A stretch of 41,126 bases of DNA, from positions 1 to 41,126 of the forward strand of contig NZ_VSMK01000550.1 of NCBI RefSeq assembly GCF_011682075.1, in the 5' to 3' direction. The notes under the pieces are model-generated. The model was not told the origin of the DNA, searched no databases, and saw only the letters and a list, made by a program, of their open reading frames with translations. The number at the start of each line of letters is the position of its first letter. The stretch's first letter is position 1. The translations under genes and the position numbers were made by a program. Positions 24,417-32,686 of this stretch are shown here, piece by piece. This DNA is from Nitratidesulfovibrio liaohensis (lineage in GTDB: Bacteria > Desulfobacterota > Desulfovibrionia > Desulfovibrionales > Desulfovibrionaceae).

Positions 24417-25496
24417 TCAACGCCGATACCCCAACAACAAGTTCCCCACAACCTTACTGACCTGCGTTTCGTCGTATTCGGCAGGCACGCTCCATTCCCC
24501 TTCACGGCCAAGCACCAAGGCAAGGCAGCGCAGGATTTCCTCACGACCGCAACCGCTGAGTATGTTTGAGCCACACTCCAAGGTTTCTGGTCTTTCGGTT
24601 ACATCGCGCAAGGTTACAGTGGGACGTCGCATGATGCAGCCTTCTTCCTGCACCGTGCCACTGTCTGAAAGCAGGGCTTTCGCATGTTTTTCAAGGTGCA
24701 CAAAGTCGAAGAAGCCCGGCGGATCGATGAAGCGCACCGCCTCACTGACCTTATAATTGCCATCCGCAAGGCGTGACCGCGTTCGAGGATGGAGTGAAAG
24801 CAGTGTTGGAATGCCATAGCGTTCGCTCATGGCACCAAAGGCGTCCATGAATGAGTGAAGGCGTTCGGCCATGTCCACGTTTTCCGCCCGGTGCAGTGTC
24901 ACCAGAAAATACCCTTGAGAGGTAACGCCAAGACGTGAAAGCACATCACTGGCATCAATCTGTGGCGCGTAATGCTCCATCACTTCCCTGATGGGGTTGC
25001 CTGTCACATACACACGATTGGGGTGGAAGCCTTCACGCAACAGATGATCTCGGCTGCGGTTTGTGTAGGGCAGCAGAATATCCGAGGAGTGGTCAATCAC
25101 ACGACGGTTGACTTCTTCAGGTACGCGATCGTCATAGCAGCGATTGCCAGCTTCCATGTGATACACAGGGATACCGCGACGCTTGGCGCATTGGGCAGTC
25201 AAGGCCGAGTTGGTGTCGCCAAGCACCAGAAAGCGATCTGGACATTCCTTGGCGAGTATGGCGTCGGTTTGAGCAAGAATGTTGCCAATCTGCGCCCATG
25301 TGCTGTCTGCCTTGGTGTCAAACCAATAATCTGGCTTGCGCACTTTCAACTGATCAAAAAACAGTGTTGAAAGATTGGCGTCATAGTTCTGCCCGGTGAA
25401 CACCAATACGTGTTCACAAAGTTCATCAAGCAGTGCAATGACACGCGACAGGCGTATGATTTCCGGACGAGTGCCCAGAACAGTCACTATCTTCAT
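24417..25496 (-). CDS. wecB: Non-hydrolysing UDP-N-acetylglucosamine 2-epimerase family enzyme
   Basis: 359 residues, GT-B-like fold. Family motifs: VTVLGTRPEIIRL at the N-terminus, LGDTNSAL, HMEAGNRCYDDRVPEEVNRRVIDH (catalytic acid/base and UDP contacts), LVTLHRAENVD and LLSDSGTVQEE. Beside a WbjB-type dehydratase and an RmlD-like reductase, it most likely acts as the last step (WbjD/WbvD/CapG role), epimerising C2 of a UDP-2-acetamido-2,6-dideoxy-L-hexose, and not UDP-GlcNAc itself. It overlaps the dehydratase gene by 4 nt. Confidence 0.9.
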   Translation of the reverse strand: MKIVTVLGTRPEIIRLSRVIALLDELCEHVLVFTGQNYDANLSTLFFDQLKVRKPDYWFDTKADSTWAQIGNILAQTDAILAKECPDRFLVLGDTNSALTAQCAKRRGIPVYHMEAGNRCYDDRVPEEVNRRVIDHSSDILLPYTNRSRDHLLREGFHPNRVYVTGNPIREVMEHYAPQIDASDVLSRLGVTSQGYFLVTLHRAENVDMAERLHSFMDAFGAMSERYGIPTLLSLHPRTRSRLADGNYKVSEAVRFIDPPGFFDFVHLEKHAKALLSDSGTVQEEGCIMRRPTVTLRDVTERPETLECGSNILSGCGREEILRCLALVLGREGEWSVPAEYDETQVSKVVGNLLLGYRR

Positions 25497-26560
25497 GCCA
25501 GCAATTCCTCATCAACTTCAGTGCGCCCTTCTGAGTAGAGCAAATTATACTTGCGTAGCAGCTCTTCCGTCTCTGCGTAGGTCATGACACTGTCATTGGA
25601 GCCGTATGACTTGCCGCGTGGCGCGGTTTCTTCCTTGCGTTGTATCTCGGGCAGCATGGGGGCAATGGCATAGAAATCCCCACGATCATAGGCACGTACA
25701 CCCTCTTCGTAGGAAATCATCAGCTCATGAATCTTCTCGCCGGGACGAATGCCAATAACTTTCATGTCAATGGCTCTGTCACCGATAATGGCTTTGGCAA
25801 CGTCGGTAATGAGTGCCGCAGGAATTTTTGGTATATATGTTTCACCAGGATAGGCATTTTTAACGGCGGTGGCGATGGTTGTTACTGCATAGGACAAGGG
25901 CAGGAGGAAGCGGGTCATGTCCGTGGTAGTAATGGTAACAGGGCCGCCTGATGCTATCTGCTCGTAAAACAAGGGAATCACAGAACCACGCGAGGCCAGC
26001 ACATTTCCGTAACGGGCGCAGATGAAACGCGTATCCGGGCAAGAAATATTGCCCGCAATGAACATGCGTTCCTGCAAGGCTTTGGTCATGCCCATGGCAT
26101 TGACGGGCAAGCAGGCCTTATCCGTGGTCACGCCCACCACCGTCTCAACGGGCAGACGATTTTCTTCAATGGCACGCACAATATTGGCAGCGCCCGTGAT
26201 GTTTGTCTGGCAGGCTTCATTAACAAAGTATTCGCAAGAAGGTACTTGCTTCAACGCAGCCGCGTTAATGATAATGTCTACATCATGCAAAGCCCCGCAA
26301 AGGGAAGCATAGTTTCGCACATCACCGATGCGGAACGTCAGCAAGCGACGAAAGTTATCATAAATAATTTCATCAGTAGGATTCTTCACCGTGGAATAGG
26401 CCACGCGCATAAAGTGCTGTTTGGCTTCATCACGCGAAAAAACAATTATTTTTCGGGGCAATCCATAGGTTCCTGACAGCAACTGACGTGTGAGAGTTTT
26501 GCCCAATGAACCTGTTCCACCAGTGATAAAGATTGACTTGTCCTTAAACACATTTTGCAT
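25493..26560 (-). CDS. wbjB: UDP-N-acetylglucosamine 4,6-dehydratase/5-epimerase (WbjB/CapE type)
   Basis: 355-residue extended short-chain dehydrogenase. NAD(P) motif ITGGTGSLGKTLT at residue about 12, RIGDVRNYASL, and the active-site region GVTTDKACLPVNAMGMTKALQE, where Met replaces the usual Tyr of YxxxK and Asp-Lys precede it, as in the WbjB/CapE/FnlA group. It starts conversion of UDP-GlcNAc to L-configured 6-deoxy amino sugars. It overlaps the epimerase gene downstream and follows the reductase gene by 13 nt. Confidence 0.92.
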   Translation of the reverse strand: MQNVFKDKSIFITGGTGSLGKTLTRQLLSGTYGLPRKIIVFSRDEAKQHFMRVAYSTVKNPTDEIIYDNFRRLLTFRIGDVRNYASLCGALHDVDIIINAAALKQVPSCEYFVNEACQTNITGAANIVRAIEENRLPVETVVGVTTDKACLPVNAMGMTKALQERMFIAGNISCPDTRFICARYGNVLASRGSVIPLFYEQIASGGPVTITTTDMTRFLLPLSYAVTTIATAVKNAYPGETYIPKIPAALITDVAKAIIGDRAIDMKVIGIRPGEKIHELMISYEEGVRAYDRGDFYAIAPMLPEIQRKEETAPRGKSYGSNDSVMTYAETEELLRKYNLLYSEGRTEVDEELLA

Positions 26561-26573
26561 TTTTGACTCCTAA

Positions 26574-27446
26574 TTATGCTTTTAAATTTTGAGTAGATAC
26601 ATACAAATGCGCTTCGCGCATGGCAGGTATCATCTCTTCCCACGATGGGGCTTGGTAGCCAGTGATGGTATGGAATGCTGCTCCAGAAAGACGTTTGTCT
26701 TCGACGACGGTATCGTCTTGAATTATATCAATTTTTTTTCTATAAACTGCGGCAATCAGGTGCAAAAGATCGTATTTTGAAATAGGTTCTCCCGAAACCT
26801 GATACAGCCCATGAATGCCGGGATTGGAAAGTATATGCTTTGCCAAAATGGTAGCATGTTCGTTGGTCGGAAGACCTGTATAAATGGCCTTTGTATATCC
26901 CTTGACGCTACCTTGCTGTGCCAGAAACCATTCCACAAGCGAATGTCTGCCACGCAGTTCTGGGCCGATGATGGATGTGCGGATGGTCAGCGCGCCCTCG
27001 CCTGCAATTTCACCTAAAAACTTGGTCAAACCATAAATGTCAGAAGCAGTAGGGCGATCCTGCTCCGTGTAAGGCCGTCCAAGCTTACCATCAAAAACAC
27101 AATCCGTACTATAATGTATGCAACGCATATTCCTTTTGCGGCATGCCTCCAAAAGCTTGTGGGGAAATTCTGCATTAATTTTGATGCAGCACAAAGGATC
27201 GCGACCTTCCGGAAGATGCCGTATAAGCCCAATGGCATTGATGACCACGTCAGGAGAAAGTGCGTCCAATGCCTGTAAAACACTCGAAAAGTCTGTGGCA
27301 TCAACCCCGGCAACTATACGTTGCAGAGGGGGAATCATTGATGAAGAACTACGAACGGTCCCGTATACATCAAAGCCCATTCTTTGCAGCTCATAAAATA
27401 ACATGTGGCCCAGCATTCCGGACGCGCCCAATATGCATATTTTCAC
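26574..27446 (-). CDS. RmlD-like NDP-sugar reductase
   Basis: 290 residues, dTDP-4-dehydrorhamnose-reductase family. ICILGASGMLGHML (cofactor), VINAIGLIRH, HYSTDCVFDGKLG and YGLTKFLGE (Tyr-x-x-x-Lys) are all present. It lacks the extra C-terminal cupin domain of WbjC/CapF (about 370 residues), so it matches the WbvR type, which reduces the 4-keto group to give the L-rhamno product that the neighbouring 2-epimerase turns into UDP-L-QuiNAc. The alternative, UDP-L-FucNAc, would normally need the larger enzyme. Confidence 0.85.
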   Translation of the reverse strand: MKICILGASGMLGHMLFYELQRMGFDVYGTVRSSSSMIPPLQRIVAGVDATDFSSVLQALDALSPDVVINAIGLIRHLPEGRDPLCCIKINAEFPHKLLEACRKRNMRCIHYSTDCVFDGKLGRPYTEQDRPTASDIYGLTKFLGEIAGEGALTIRTSIIGPELRGRHSLVEWFLAQQGSVKGYTKAIYTGLPTNEHATILAKHILSNPGIHGLYQVSGEPISKYDLLHLIAAVYRKKIDIIQDDTVVEDKRLSGAAFHTITGYQAPSWEEMIPAMREAHLYVSTQNLKA

Positions 27447-27476
27447 GGCTTGATCCTGAATTTACTGATTTAAATT

Positions 27477-28439
27477 TTATGCGACAGACCTTGCGCCCAC
27501 AATTCTACGCCACGCCATGCGCAAGGCGGCATAAGCAATGCTCAGGCAAACTGTGGGTAAAGCCTCAGGAGTATGCTTCCAAGTGAGCAGCAATCGGCTA
27601 CGGGTGAGATGCCATAAAAGACGGACATTTAATTTTTTGTACGAAAAGCCCGTACTTGCGCCTTCCTTGTGGTACACTAGGGCATCAGGAGCGTAAGCAA
27701 GGTCGAACTTCCCGGCAGCACTGTATGCCCAGTCCTGCTCTTCGCAGTACAAGAAATACCTTTCATCCATAAGGCCAACGTTTTCAATAAAAGCCCTGCT
27801 TACCATGACACTGGCACCGTAGATAAAATTGATGCGTTTTTCGACAGCATCCGGATCCGCCAAAAGTGCAGTAGTGAGGTTTTCCTTGTTCCCGTCCAAC
27901 ACTGACAACCCCGTCCACTTGTTGGTGAATCCACCTCCCCGACATTGCACAATGGCATCACTTTCAAGGTAGCTGACCAATGCCCCACAAAGGCCTGGGC
28001 GGGGTTTGGAAAAAAGCCTGTTGCTCATGGCCCCCAGCGCATTTTGATCCACCACGGTATCGTTATTCAAAATCCAGACAGCATCTGCACCCGCTTGCTT
28101 CAACAAACGTATCCCAGCATTATTGCCGGAAGCATAGCCGTTATTCTGCTTCAGGCGCAGCAGCACAACACTGCCCAGGGGAATATCAAACGATTCCGTT
28201 TCATCTACATCGTGCAATGCCACAGGCTTGACACAGGGTGAGAAAACTCCCAATTCGGAAAGAGCAAATTCCATATTGCCTATGGCCCAATGGCGTAACC
28301 AGCGCGCAGAGTCATTGGTGGATCCATTATCAACGATGATAATCCAGGCAGGAGATGTTCTACTAGCCAACACAGACTCGACGCAGGCGATCGTATCCTG
28401 CCATCCATTGTAGTTGAGGATAACAACGCCAATTTTCAC
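27477..28439 (-). CDS. GT2-family glycosyltransferase (rhamnosyltransferase-like)
   Basis: 320 residues, GT-A fold of the WbbL/rhamnosyltransferase subgroup: VVILNYNGWQDTIACVESVL, IVDNGSTNDSA, NNGYASGNNAGIRL, VWILNNDTVVD (metal site) and GLMDERYFLYCEEQDWAYSA. A deoxy-sugar donor fits the three sugar-nucleotide genes that follow directly. It is the first gene after the predicted promoter. Confidence 0.9.
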   Translation of the reverse strand: MKIGVVILNYNGWQDTIACVESVLASRTSPAWIIIVDNGSTNDSARWLRHWAIGNMEFALSELGVFSPCVKPVALHDVDETESFDIPLGSVVLLRLKQNNGYASGNNAGIRLLKQAGADAVWILNNDTVVDQNALGAMSNRLFSKPRPGLCGALVSYLESDAIVQCRGGGFTNKWTGLSVLDGNKENLTTALLADPDAVEKRINFIYGASVMVSRAFIENVGLMDERYFLYCEEQDWAYSAAGKFDLAYAPDALVYHKEGASTGFSYKKLNVRLLWHLTRSRLLLTWKHTPEALPTVCLSIAYAALRMAWRRIVGARSVA

Positions 28440-28493
28440 ACAAACGACTCCTTGTCGACTTAAAACGGGGTACGCTCAGAACATTTATGTTGC

Positions 28494-28523
28494 ATAAAAA
28501 GCTCTTTATGAGGCAAGTGTCAA
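28494..28523 (-). promoter_or_regulatory. Predicted sigma-70-type promoter of the polysaccharide operon
   Basis: On the minus strand, TTGACA (complement of 28518-28523) is followed after 18 nt by TTTTAT (complement of 28494-28499). It lies 55 nt before the first gene of the cluster and points into it. Confidence 0.5.
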
Positions 28524-28666
28524 GTAAGTCAGTGGTAGGAATCCGAATTCCTATAGGTCAGGATGAATTTCTGGATTTTCAAAGCGCCATTGTCGTGAGG
28601 AGCATCATTCATCATTTTTTCAGATATATATTACAGTAATGAACCTAGGGAATTATTCCCGCCACT

Positions 28667-28700
28667 AGCCCTGATTCCGCGTTTGTCAGGGCTTTTCTCT
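28667..28700 (+). terminator. Hairpin with T-rich tail upstream of the ERF gene
   Basis: Arms AGCCCTGA (28667-28674) and TCAGGGCT (28686-28693) are followed by TTTTCTCTTT. It precedes the ERF start by only 16 nt, so it may be an attenuator or a read-through barrier at the module edge. Confidence 0.65.
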
Positions 28701-28715
28701 TTCCAAGGAGTAGCC

Positions 28716-29429
28716 ATGGACAGCCTTCAGTACACCTCCCCAGAGGTCATCGACCTCGCCAAGGCCCTCATCGCCGTTCAGCACACCCTGCAACCGGCCA
28801 TTAAGGACCGTGAGAATCCGTTCGCCAAATCGCGTTACGCCACACTCAACTCCGTCATGGATTCCTGCCGCGACGCGCTACTGACCAACGGCATCTGGGT
28901 GACCCAGTACCCGGTCCCGGCAGAGGCTGGGCACCTCGGCCTCGTCACCAAACTCACGCACGCGGAATCCGGCCAGTGGCAGTCGTCGCTGCTGGTCATG
29001 CCCCTGCCCAAGGCCGACCCGCAGGGATACGGCAGCGCCATGACCTATGCCCGTCGGTATGCGCTTTCGGCCATGCTCGGCATGGTGACGGAAGAAGATG
29101 ATGACGGGGAGGCTGCATCCCGTGACAGGCCCGCACGGCAGAGAACGCCTCGCCAGCCACGGTCTCAGCAGCCTTCAGTCGTCTCAGCCCGACAAGCCAC
29201 GCCCGCCGCCCCTCCACCTCAGCCCAAGCCCGCAGAAACAGCACATCCAGCCCTGGCGTCACTGCCACGGCTGGATGGAGTCAGCTACACGACGGCCACC
29301 GCCCAGGATGGCCGTCTTTGCATTCTGGCGTCGGGCAACACGTCTGCCCGCAAGCAACTGCTCTCGGCTGCCGGGTTCAAATGGAACGCCGAGCGCAAAG
29401 TCTGGTGGCGGTACGCCGAGACCGCCTGA
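28716..29429 (+). CDS. ERF-family single-strand annealing protein
   Basis: 237 residues. The ERF domain (about 1-125) has ALIAVQHTLQPAIKDRENPF and the family signature GSAMTYARRYAL at 106-117. ERF proteins coat single-stranded DNA and anneal complementary strands in phage and plasmid recombination. A Pro/Gln/Ala-rich linker follows, then a small C-terminal module ending FKWNAERKVWWRY, seen on several phage and plasmid DNA-metabolism proteins. The start is ATG 28716 with AAGGAG 6 nt upstream; a longer frame from 28683 is unsupported. The gene next door encodes the partner-type exonuclease, giving a Red-like pair. Confidence 0.9.
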   Translation: MDSLQYTSPEVIDLAKALIAVQHTLQPAIKDRENPFAKSRYATLNSVMDSCRDALLTNGIWVTQYPVPAEAGHLGLVTKLTHAESGQWQSSLLVMPLPKADPQGYGSAMTYARRYALSAMLGMVTEEDDDGEAASRDRPARQRTPRQPRSQQPSVVSARQATPAAPPPQPKPAETAHPALASLPRLDGVSYTTATAQDGRLCILASGNTSARKQLLSAAGFKWNAERKVWWRYAETA

Positions 29430-29456
29430 CCCACCCACCACGCCAAGGGCGGAGAT

Positions 29457-29473
29457 TCCCCCGCCATGGGGGA
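29457..29473. terminator. Small hairpin between the ERF and nuclease genes
   Basis: TCCCCC (29457-29462) and GGGGGA (29468-29473) pair around a 5-nt loop. There is no T-tract; it is possibly an RNA stability or attenuation element. Confidence 0.35.
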
Positions 29474-29499
29474 GCCTCGTCCACTCGATGGAGCCCCCC

Positions 29500-30756
29500 A
29501 TGACAAAGCCCCCGCAATCCACCATGTCTCCGGCACTGCCGGATCCTCTCTCCCTCCTCGCCGAATCCCTGCTCGCGCACGAAGTCCACACCACGCAGTC
29601 CCAACTGGGCGACCGAAGCACCTACGTCGGCATGTCCGACATCGGCGCCGCAGCGGAATGCCTGCGCTCGGCGGTTGCCCGCAAGTTGATATCACCCGGC
29701 ACCCAGCCCCACACCATCCCGCCTCAGCATGTCGGTTCCATCCTGAAGCGGCATCTCCCCCTGCACCGAGGCCACTGGCAGGAAGCCGGGATCACCGACG
29801 CCCTCACCAGAAGCGGCCACCGCCTCATCCCGCAACTGGAAATCAGCGCTTCCTTCCACGGCGTGCCCATCAAGGCCCACCTCGACATCACCCTCGTCCA
29901 CGAAGCCCCGACACCCGTCATCCGGGTGCTGGAGCTGAAAAGCAACGAACACCTGCCCGAAACCCTCTACACCTCCAACGAGGTGCAACTCTACGGGCAG
30001 ATCGGCTTGCTGGAGAGCACCTGGCATCGCCCGTGCTGTTCGCTTCGGGACGAGGACGGCCAGCCGGTCTTCACCCGCAAGACCTTCCCGGAGGCGGCCC
30101 GGCTGCTCTTCGGCATCGACTTGCCGGACACTCCGGAAGGCGTGACCATTGAAGGCTGGGTGCTCTCCATTTCCATGGCCGACGCCAAGGCCTTCGGACC
30201 GTACACGCCCAACCGGACCATGCTCGGCATCTGCTGCAACACTGCCGCCGACCTCTGGCAAGCCGTCAACGCCGTCAAGGCAGGGCAGTTGACGCTTGAC
30301 GACCTCCCGTACTGCCAAGGGTTTCACCCCCTGTGCGACTGGTGCGACGCCAACGCCACCTGTCCCAAGTTCCGACCCATGCGGGTTGACGGCATGCCCG
30401 TGGACCTTGGCCCCGCCCATGCGGCGGACCTCGACCATCTCGCCAGCCTGAAGGAGCGCAAACTCGCCATCGAGGGCGATATCGCAGCGATTGAAGGGCG
30501 CATCCGCACCGCCTTCCAGCGCATCGCGGCGGTAAGCGACAGCATGGCCCGGGATTGGATAACCGCGGGCAGGCACCGCTTTCGGGTGGCATCCATGCCC
30601 GGCAGACAGACCATCGACCAGGCGGCCCTGCAGGAGGAACTGCAGGCCCTGACCGGTGATCCCCAAACGGCAACGGACATCCTGGACCGGGCTCGCAAGA
30701 CCGGCCAGCCTTATGAACGGCTGTTTATCAGCCCCATCAACGGAAAAGGAGAATGA
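29500..30756 (+). CDS. Cas4/RecB-like PD-(D/E)XK nuclease with Fe-S cysteines
   Basis: 418 residues. Nuclease motifs are HLD (Asp129), ELKS (Glu145-x-Lys147) and QLYGQ (Gln163). Four cysteines in the Cas4/AddB arrangement are present: Cys54 before the core and Cys279-x2-Cys282-x5-Cys288 after it, predicting a 4Fe-4S cluster. A coiled-coil-like C-terminal extension follows. Cas4-type enzymes resect DNA ends; beside ERF it should make the single strands that ERF anneals. The frame is open back to 29098 but overlaps ERF; I choose ATG 29500, 7 nt after GGAG. No CRISPR genes are nearby. Confidence 0.85.
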   Translation: MTKPPQSTMSPALPDPLSLLAESLLAHEVHTTQSQLGDRSTYVGMSDIGAAAECLRSAVARKLISPGTQPHTIPPQHVGSILKRHLPLHRGHWQEAGITDALTRSGHRLIPQLEISASFHGVPIKAHLDITLVHEAPTPVIRVLELKSNEHLPETLYTSNEVQLYGQIGLLESTWHRPCCSLRDEDGQPVFTRKTFPEAARLLFGIDLPDTPEGVTIEGWVLSISMADAKAFGPYTPNRTMLGICCNTAADLWQAVNAVKAGQLTLDDLPYCQGFHPLCDWCDANATCPKFRPMRVDGMPVDLGPAHAADLDHLASLKERKLAIEGDIAAIEGRIRTAFQRIAAVSDSMARDWITAGRHRFRVASMPGRQTIDQAALQEELQALTGDPQTATDILDRARKTGQPYERLFISPINGKGE

Positions 30757-30758
30757 CC

Positions 30759-31118
30759 ATGGGATACTACAGCGAAGTCGCCCTGTGCCTGTCCGACAAT
30801 GGGCGGGCACGGCTCGATGCCGCGATGCACGAGGCACGGCAGCATGCCACGAACCCCGGCGATATCGAACTGTTCCTGCAAAACGGCCTCAGGCAGGACG
30901 CGCCGGACTCCAAGGGCGTGCTGTACTACTGGGAAGGCGTCAAATGGTACGCAGATTTCGAGGAAGTGCGGTTCATCACCGACATCATGGATGAACTTGA
31001 CGTTGACGACTACCTCTTCCTGCGCATCGGTGAGGACATTGACGATGCCGAGATTCTCGGCGGCTGGTGGGACAACCCCTTCGACGCGCGGCTGTTCCGA
31101 ACCATCGACTTCGGCTAG
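30759..31118 (+). CDS. Small acidic phage-type protein of unknown function
   Basis: 119 residues beginning MGYYSEVALCLSDNGRARL, strongly acidic toward the end (DIMDELDVDDYLFLRIGEDIDD). Proteins with this MGYYS start are found in phages and plasmids without known role. The ATG at 30759 is spaced 7 nt from AAGGAG; an ATG at 30753 is too close. The nuclease stop overlaps this ribosome site, so the genes are coupled. It runs tail-to-tail into the ParE-type toxin gene with 3 nt between stops. Confidence 0.7.
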   Translation: MGYYSEVALCLSDNGRARLDAAMHEARQHATNPGDIELFLQNGLRQDAPDSKGVLYYWEGVKWYADFEEVRFITDIMDELDVDDYLFLRIGEDIDDAEILGGWWDNPFDARLFRTIDFG

Positions 31119-31121
31119 GGG

Positions 31122-31403
31122 CTACCACTGCCGTCGCTGGTGAATAACGCGCAATATCTGCACCTCGCCATCGCGGACACGATAGGCGAGAAAGTAGGGC
31201 AGACCGGGCAGAACCAATTCGCGCGTGCCAAACAACCGACCAACCCGCCCACGCTCTGGAGCCACAGCCAAGGAACGAGCAGCCTCCCAGATGCGTGAGG
31301 CGACGTTCCGCGCGGTCTCCGGATCATCCTTCGCAATGAAGGTTGCAATGTCTTTCAGGTCACGCAAGCTCTTGCGCAGCCAGCGTACCTGCCTAGTCGA
31401 CAT
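31122..31403 (-). CDS. parE: ParE/RelE-superfamily toxin
   Basis: 93 residues with the ParE fold pattern: VRWLRKSLRDLKDIATFIAKDDPETARNVASRIWEAARSL, PERGRVGRLFGTRELVLPGLPYFLAYRV, and a C-terminal IHQRRQW with the Arg/His usual for the family. ParE toxins poison DNA gyrase, RelE types cut mRNA; the spacing favours ParE. The gene overlaps the antitoxin gene by 11 nt. It lies antisense to the mobile module genes and would help keep the element in the cell. Confidence 0.88.
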   Translation of the reverse strand: MSTRQVRWLRKSLRDLKDIATFIAKDDPETARNVASRIWEAARSLAVAPERGRVGRLFGTRELVLPGLPYFLAYRVRDGEVQILRVIHQRRQW

Positions 31404-31632
31404 TCACACCCCACTCGCCAAATGCCTGCCTGACTTCCTCATCGGAAGCGAAGTCGCCTGCATCCGCCAGACGGACGCCCTCCGCAATGGCGGCAATCTG
31501 CCAATTCTCTTCCTCAATGTACCGACGCACGGCATCTGCCACCAACCAGGATCGTGAACGGTCCATGGCCTTGGCCAACGCTTCGAGTTTGTCGTGCGTT
31601 TCGGGGTCGAGTCTCGTGGTCACCGTCGCCAT
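31393..31632 (-). CDS. Ribbon-helix-helix antitoxin (CopG/ParD type)
   Basis: 79 residues. The N-terminal ATVTTRLDPETHDKLEALAKAMDRSRSWLVADAVRRYIEEE is a clear ribbon-helix-helix DNA-binding domain; the acidic C-terminus (DAGDFASDEEVRQAFGEWG) would bind the toxin. The ATG at 31632 follows GGAGG. A longer frame upstream has no ribosome site. Confidence 0.88.
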   Translation of the reverse strand: MATVTTRLDPETHDKLEALAKAMDRSRSWLVADAVRRYIEEENWQIAAIAEGVRLADAGDFASDEEVRQAFGEWGVNVD

Positions 31633-31653
31633 GTCGCACCTCCTTACGCAGAC

Positions 31654-31682
31654 AATGTACGCATTGCACACAAGCGTGTCAA
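31654..31682 (-). promoter_or_regulatory. Predicted promoter of the ParDE-type pair
   Basis: TTGACA (complement of 31677-31682), 17-nt spacer, TACATT (complement of 31654-31659), 22 nt before the antitoxin ATG. A direct repeat-like GTGTGCAATGCGTAC spacer could hold the antitoxin operator. Confidence 0.65.
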
Positions 31683-31708
31683 AACCCCTCTTCCATAAGG
31701 AGCACCCC

Positions 31709-32686
31709 ATGCCCCATACCGATTCGGGCCTGCACGTGTTGCAGCCCGTCGATCTCGACGCTGGCGCCGTGTTCAGCGGCACCCCGTCGGGCCGCATGAT
31801 CAAGGGCTACCGCCAGCCCTCGACGTATACCCCCAAGACCGACCCTGACTACATCTTCCACGAGACCACGCGCGACATCGTGGTCTGGCTGATGACCGCA
31901 TCCGATCCGCTCTACGTGTTCGGCCCCACCGGCAGCGGAAAGTCCAGCGCCATCCGGCAACTGGCCGCCCGGCTCAACTACCCGGTCTTCGAGGTCACCG
32001 GACACGGCAGGCTGGAGTTCCCCGACCTGATGGGCCACCTGTCCGTGCATCAGGGCTCCATGGAGTTCCGGTACGGACCGCTGGCGCTGGCCATGAAGCA
32101 TGGAGGAATCCTGCTCCTCAACGAGCTGGATTTACTGGAACCCGCTACGGCCACGGGGCTCAACGGCATCCTCGACGGCCAGCCCCTGTGCATCCCGGAG
32201 AACGGCGGCGAACTGATCACGCCGCATCCCATGTTCCGGTTCGCGGCCACGGCCAACACCAACGGCGGTTCCGACGAAACGGGCCTCTACCAGGGCACCC
32301 TGCGCCAGAACCTTGCCTTCCTCGACCGGTTCTGGCTGTGCGAGATGGGCTACCCCGAACCCGCAGCGGAAGAACGGTTGCTGGAACGCATCGCGCCGCA
32401 ACTCCCTGCACCCCTGCGGCGCACCATGATCGACTACGCCAACGAGGTCCGGCGTCTGTTCATGGGCGAATCGGGCACGGCGCATGGCGCTTCCATCGAG
32501 GTGACCTTCTCCACCCGCACCCTGATCCGCTGGGCCGACCTGACCCAGCGGTTCCAGCCACTGGCCCGGCAGGGCATCCAGCCCGTGGCCTACGCCCTCG
32601 ACCGGACGCTCGGCTTCAAGGCCACGCGGGAAACCCGAACGCTTCTCCATGAGATCGCCCAGCGCATGTTCCCCACGGGGGAGTGA
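31709..32686 (+). CDS. MoxR/CobS-like AAA+ ATPase
   Basis: 325 residues. Walker A GPTGSGKS (72-79), Walker B ILLLNELDLL (about 135-144, Asn-Glu in place of Asp-Glu), sensor-1 region FRFAATANTN (about 178), and an EFPDLMGHLSVHQG insert typical of MoxR proteins. MoxR ATPases remodel or load metal into partner proteins together with von Willebrand A proteins; CobS of cobaltochelatase is the best-known relative. The partner here is the vWA protein at 34.6 kb. No corrin or chlorophyll gene is nearby, so a true chelatase role is unlikely. The start is ATG 31709 with AAGGAG; a longer frame from 31487 overlaps the antitoxin and is unsupported. Confidence 0.88.
   Translation: MPHTDSGLHVLQPVDLDAGAVFSGTPSGRMIKGYRQPSTYTPKTDPDYIFHETTRDIVVWLMTASDPLYVFGPTGSGKSSAIRQLAARLNYPVFEVTGHGRLEFPDLMGHLSVHQGSMEFRYGPLALAMKHGGILLLNELDLLEPATATGLNGILDGQPLCIPENGGELITPHPMFRFAATANTNGGSDETGLYQGTLRQNLAFLDRFWLCEMGYPEPAAEERLLERIAPQLPAPLRRTMIDYANEVRRLFMGESGTAHGASIEVTFSTRTLIRWADLTQRFQPLARQGIQPVAYALDRTLGFKATRETRTLLHEIAQRMFPTGE

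Noticed and set aside
29098-29499. Extended N-terminus of the nuclease frame overlapping ERF
   Set aside because: Low-complexity translation of the ERF linker in another frame; ATG 29500 has the ribosome site.
29500-30756. CRISPR-associated Cas4
   Set aside because: The protein is Cas4-like, but no cas1/cas2 or CRISPR repeats are seen; pairing with ERF explains it as a recombination nuclease.
29692-30837. 381-codon minus-strand frame opposite the Cas4-like nuclease
   Set aside because: High-GC antisense shadow; the plus-strand frame has nuclease motifs and Fe-S cysteines.
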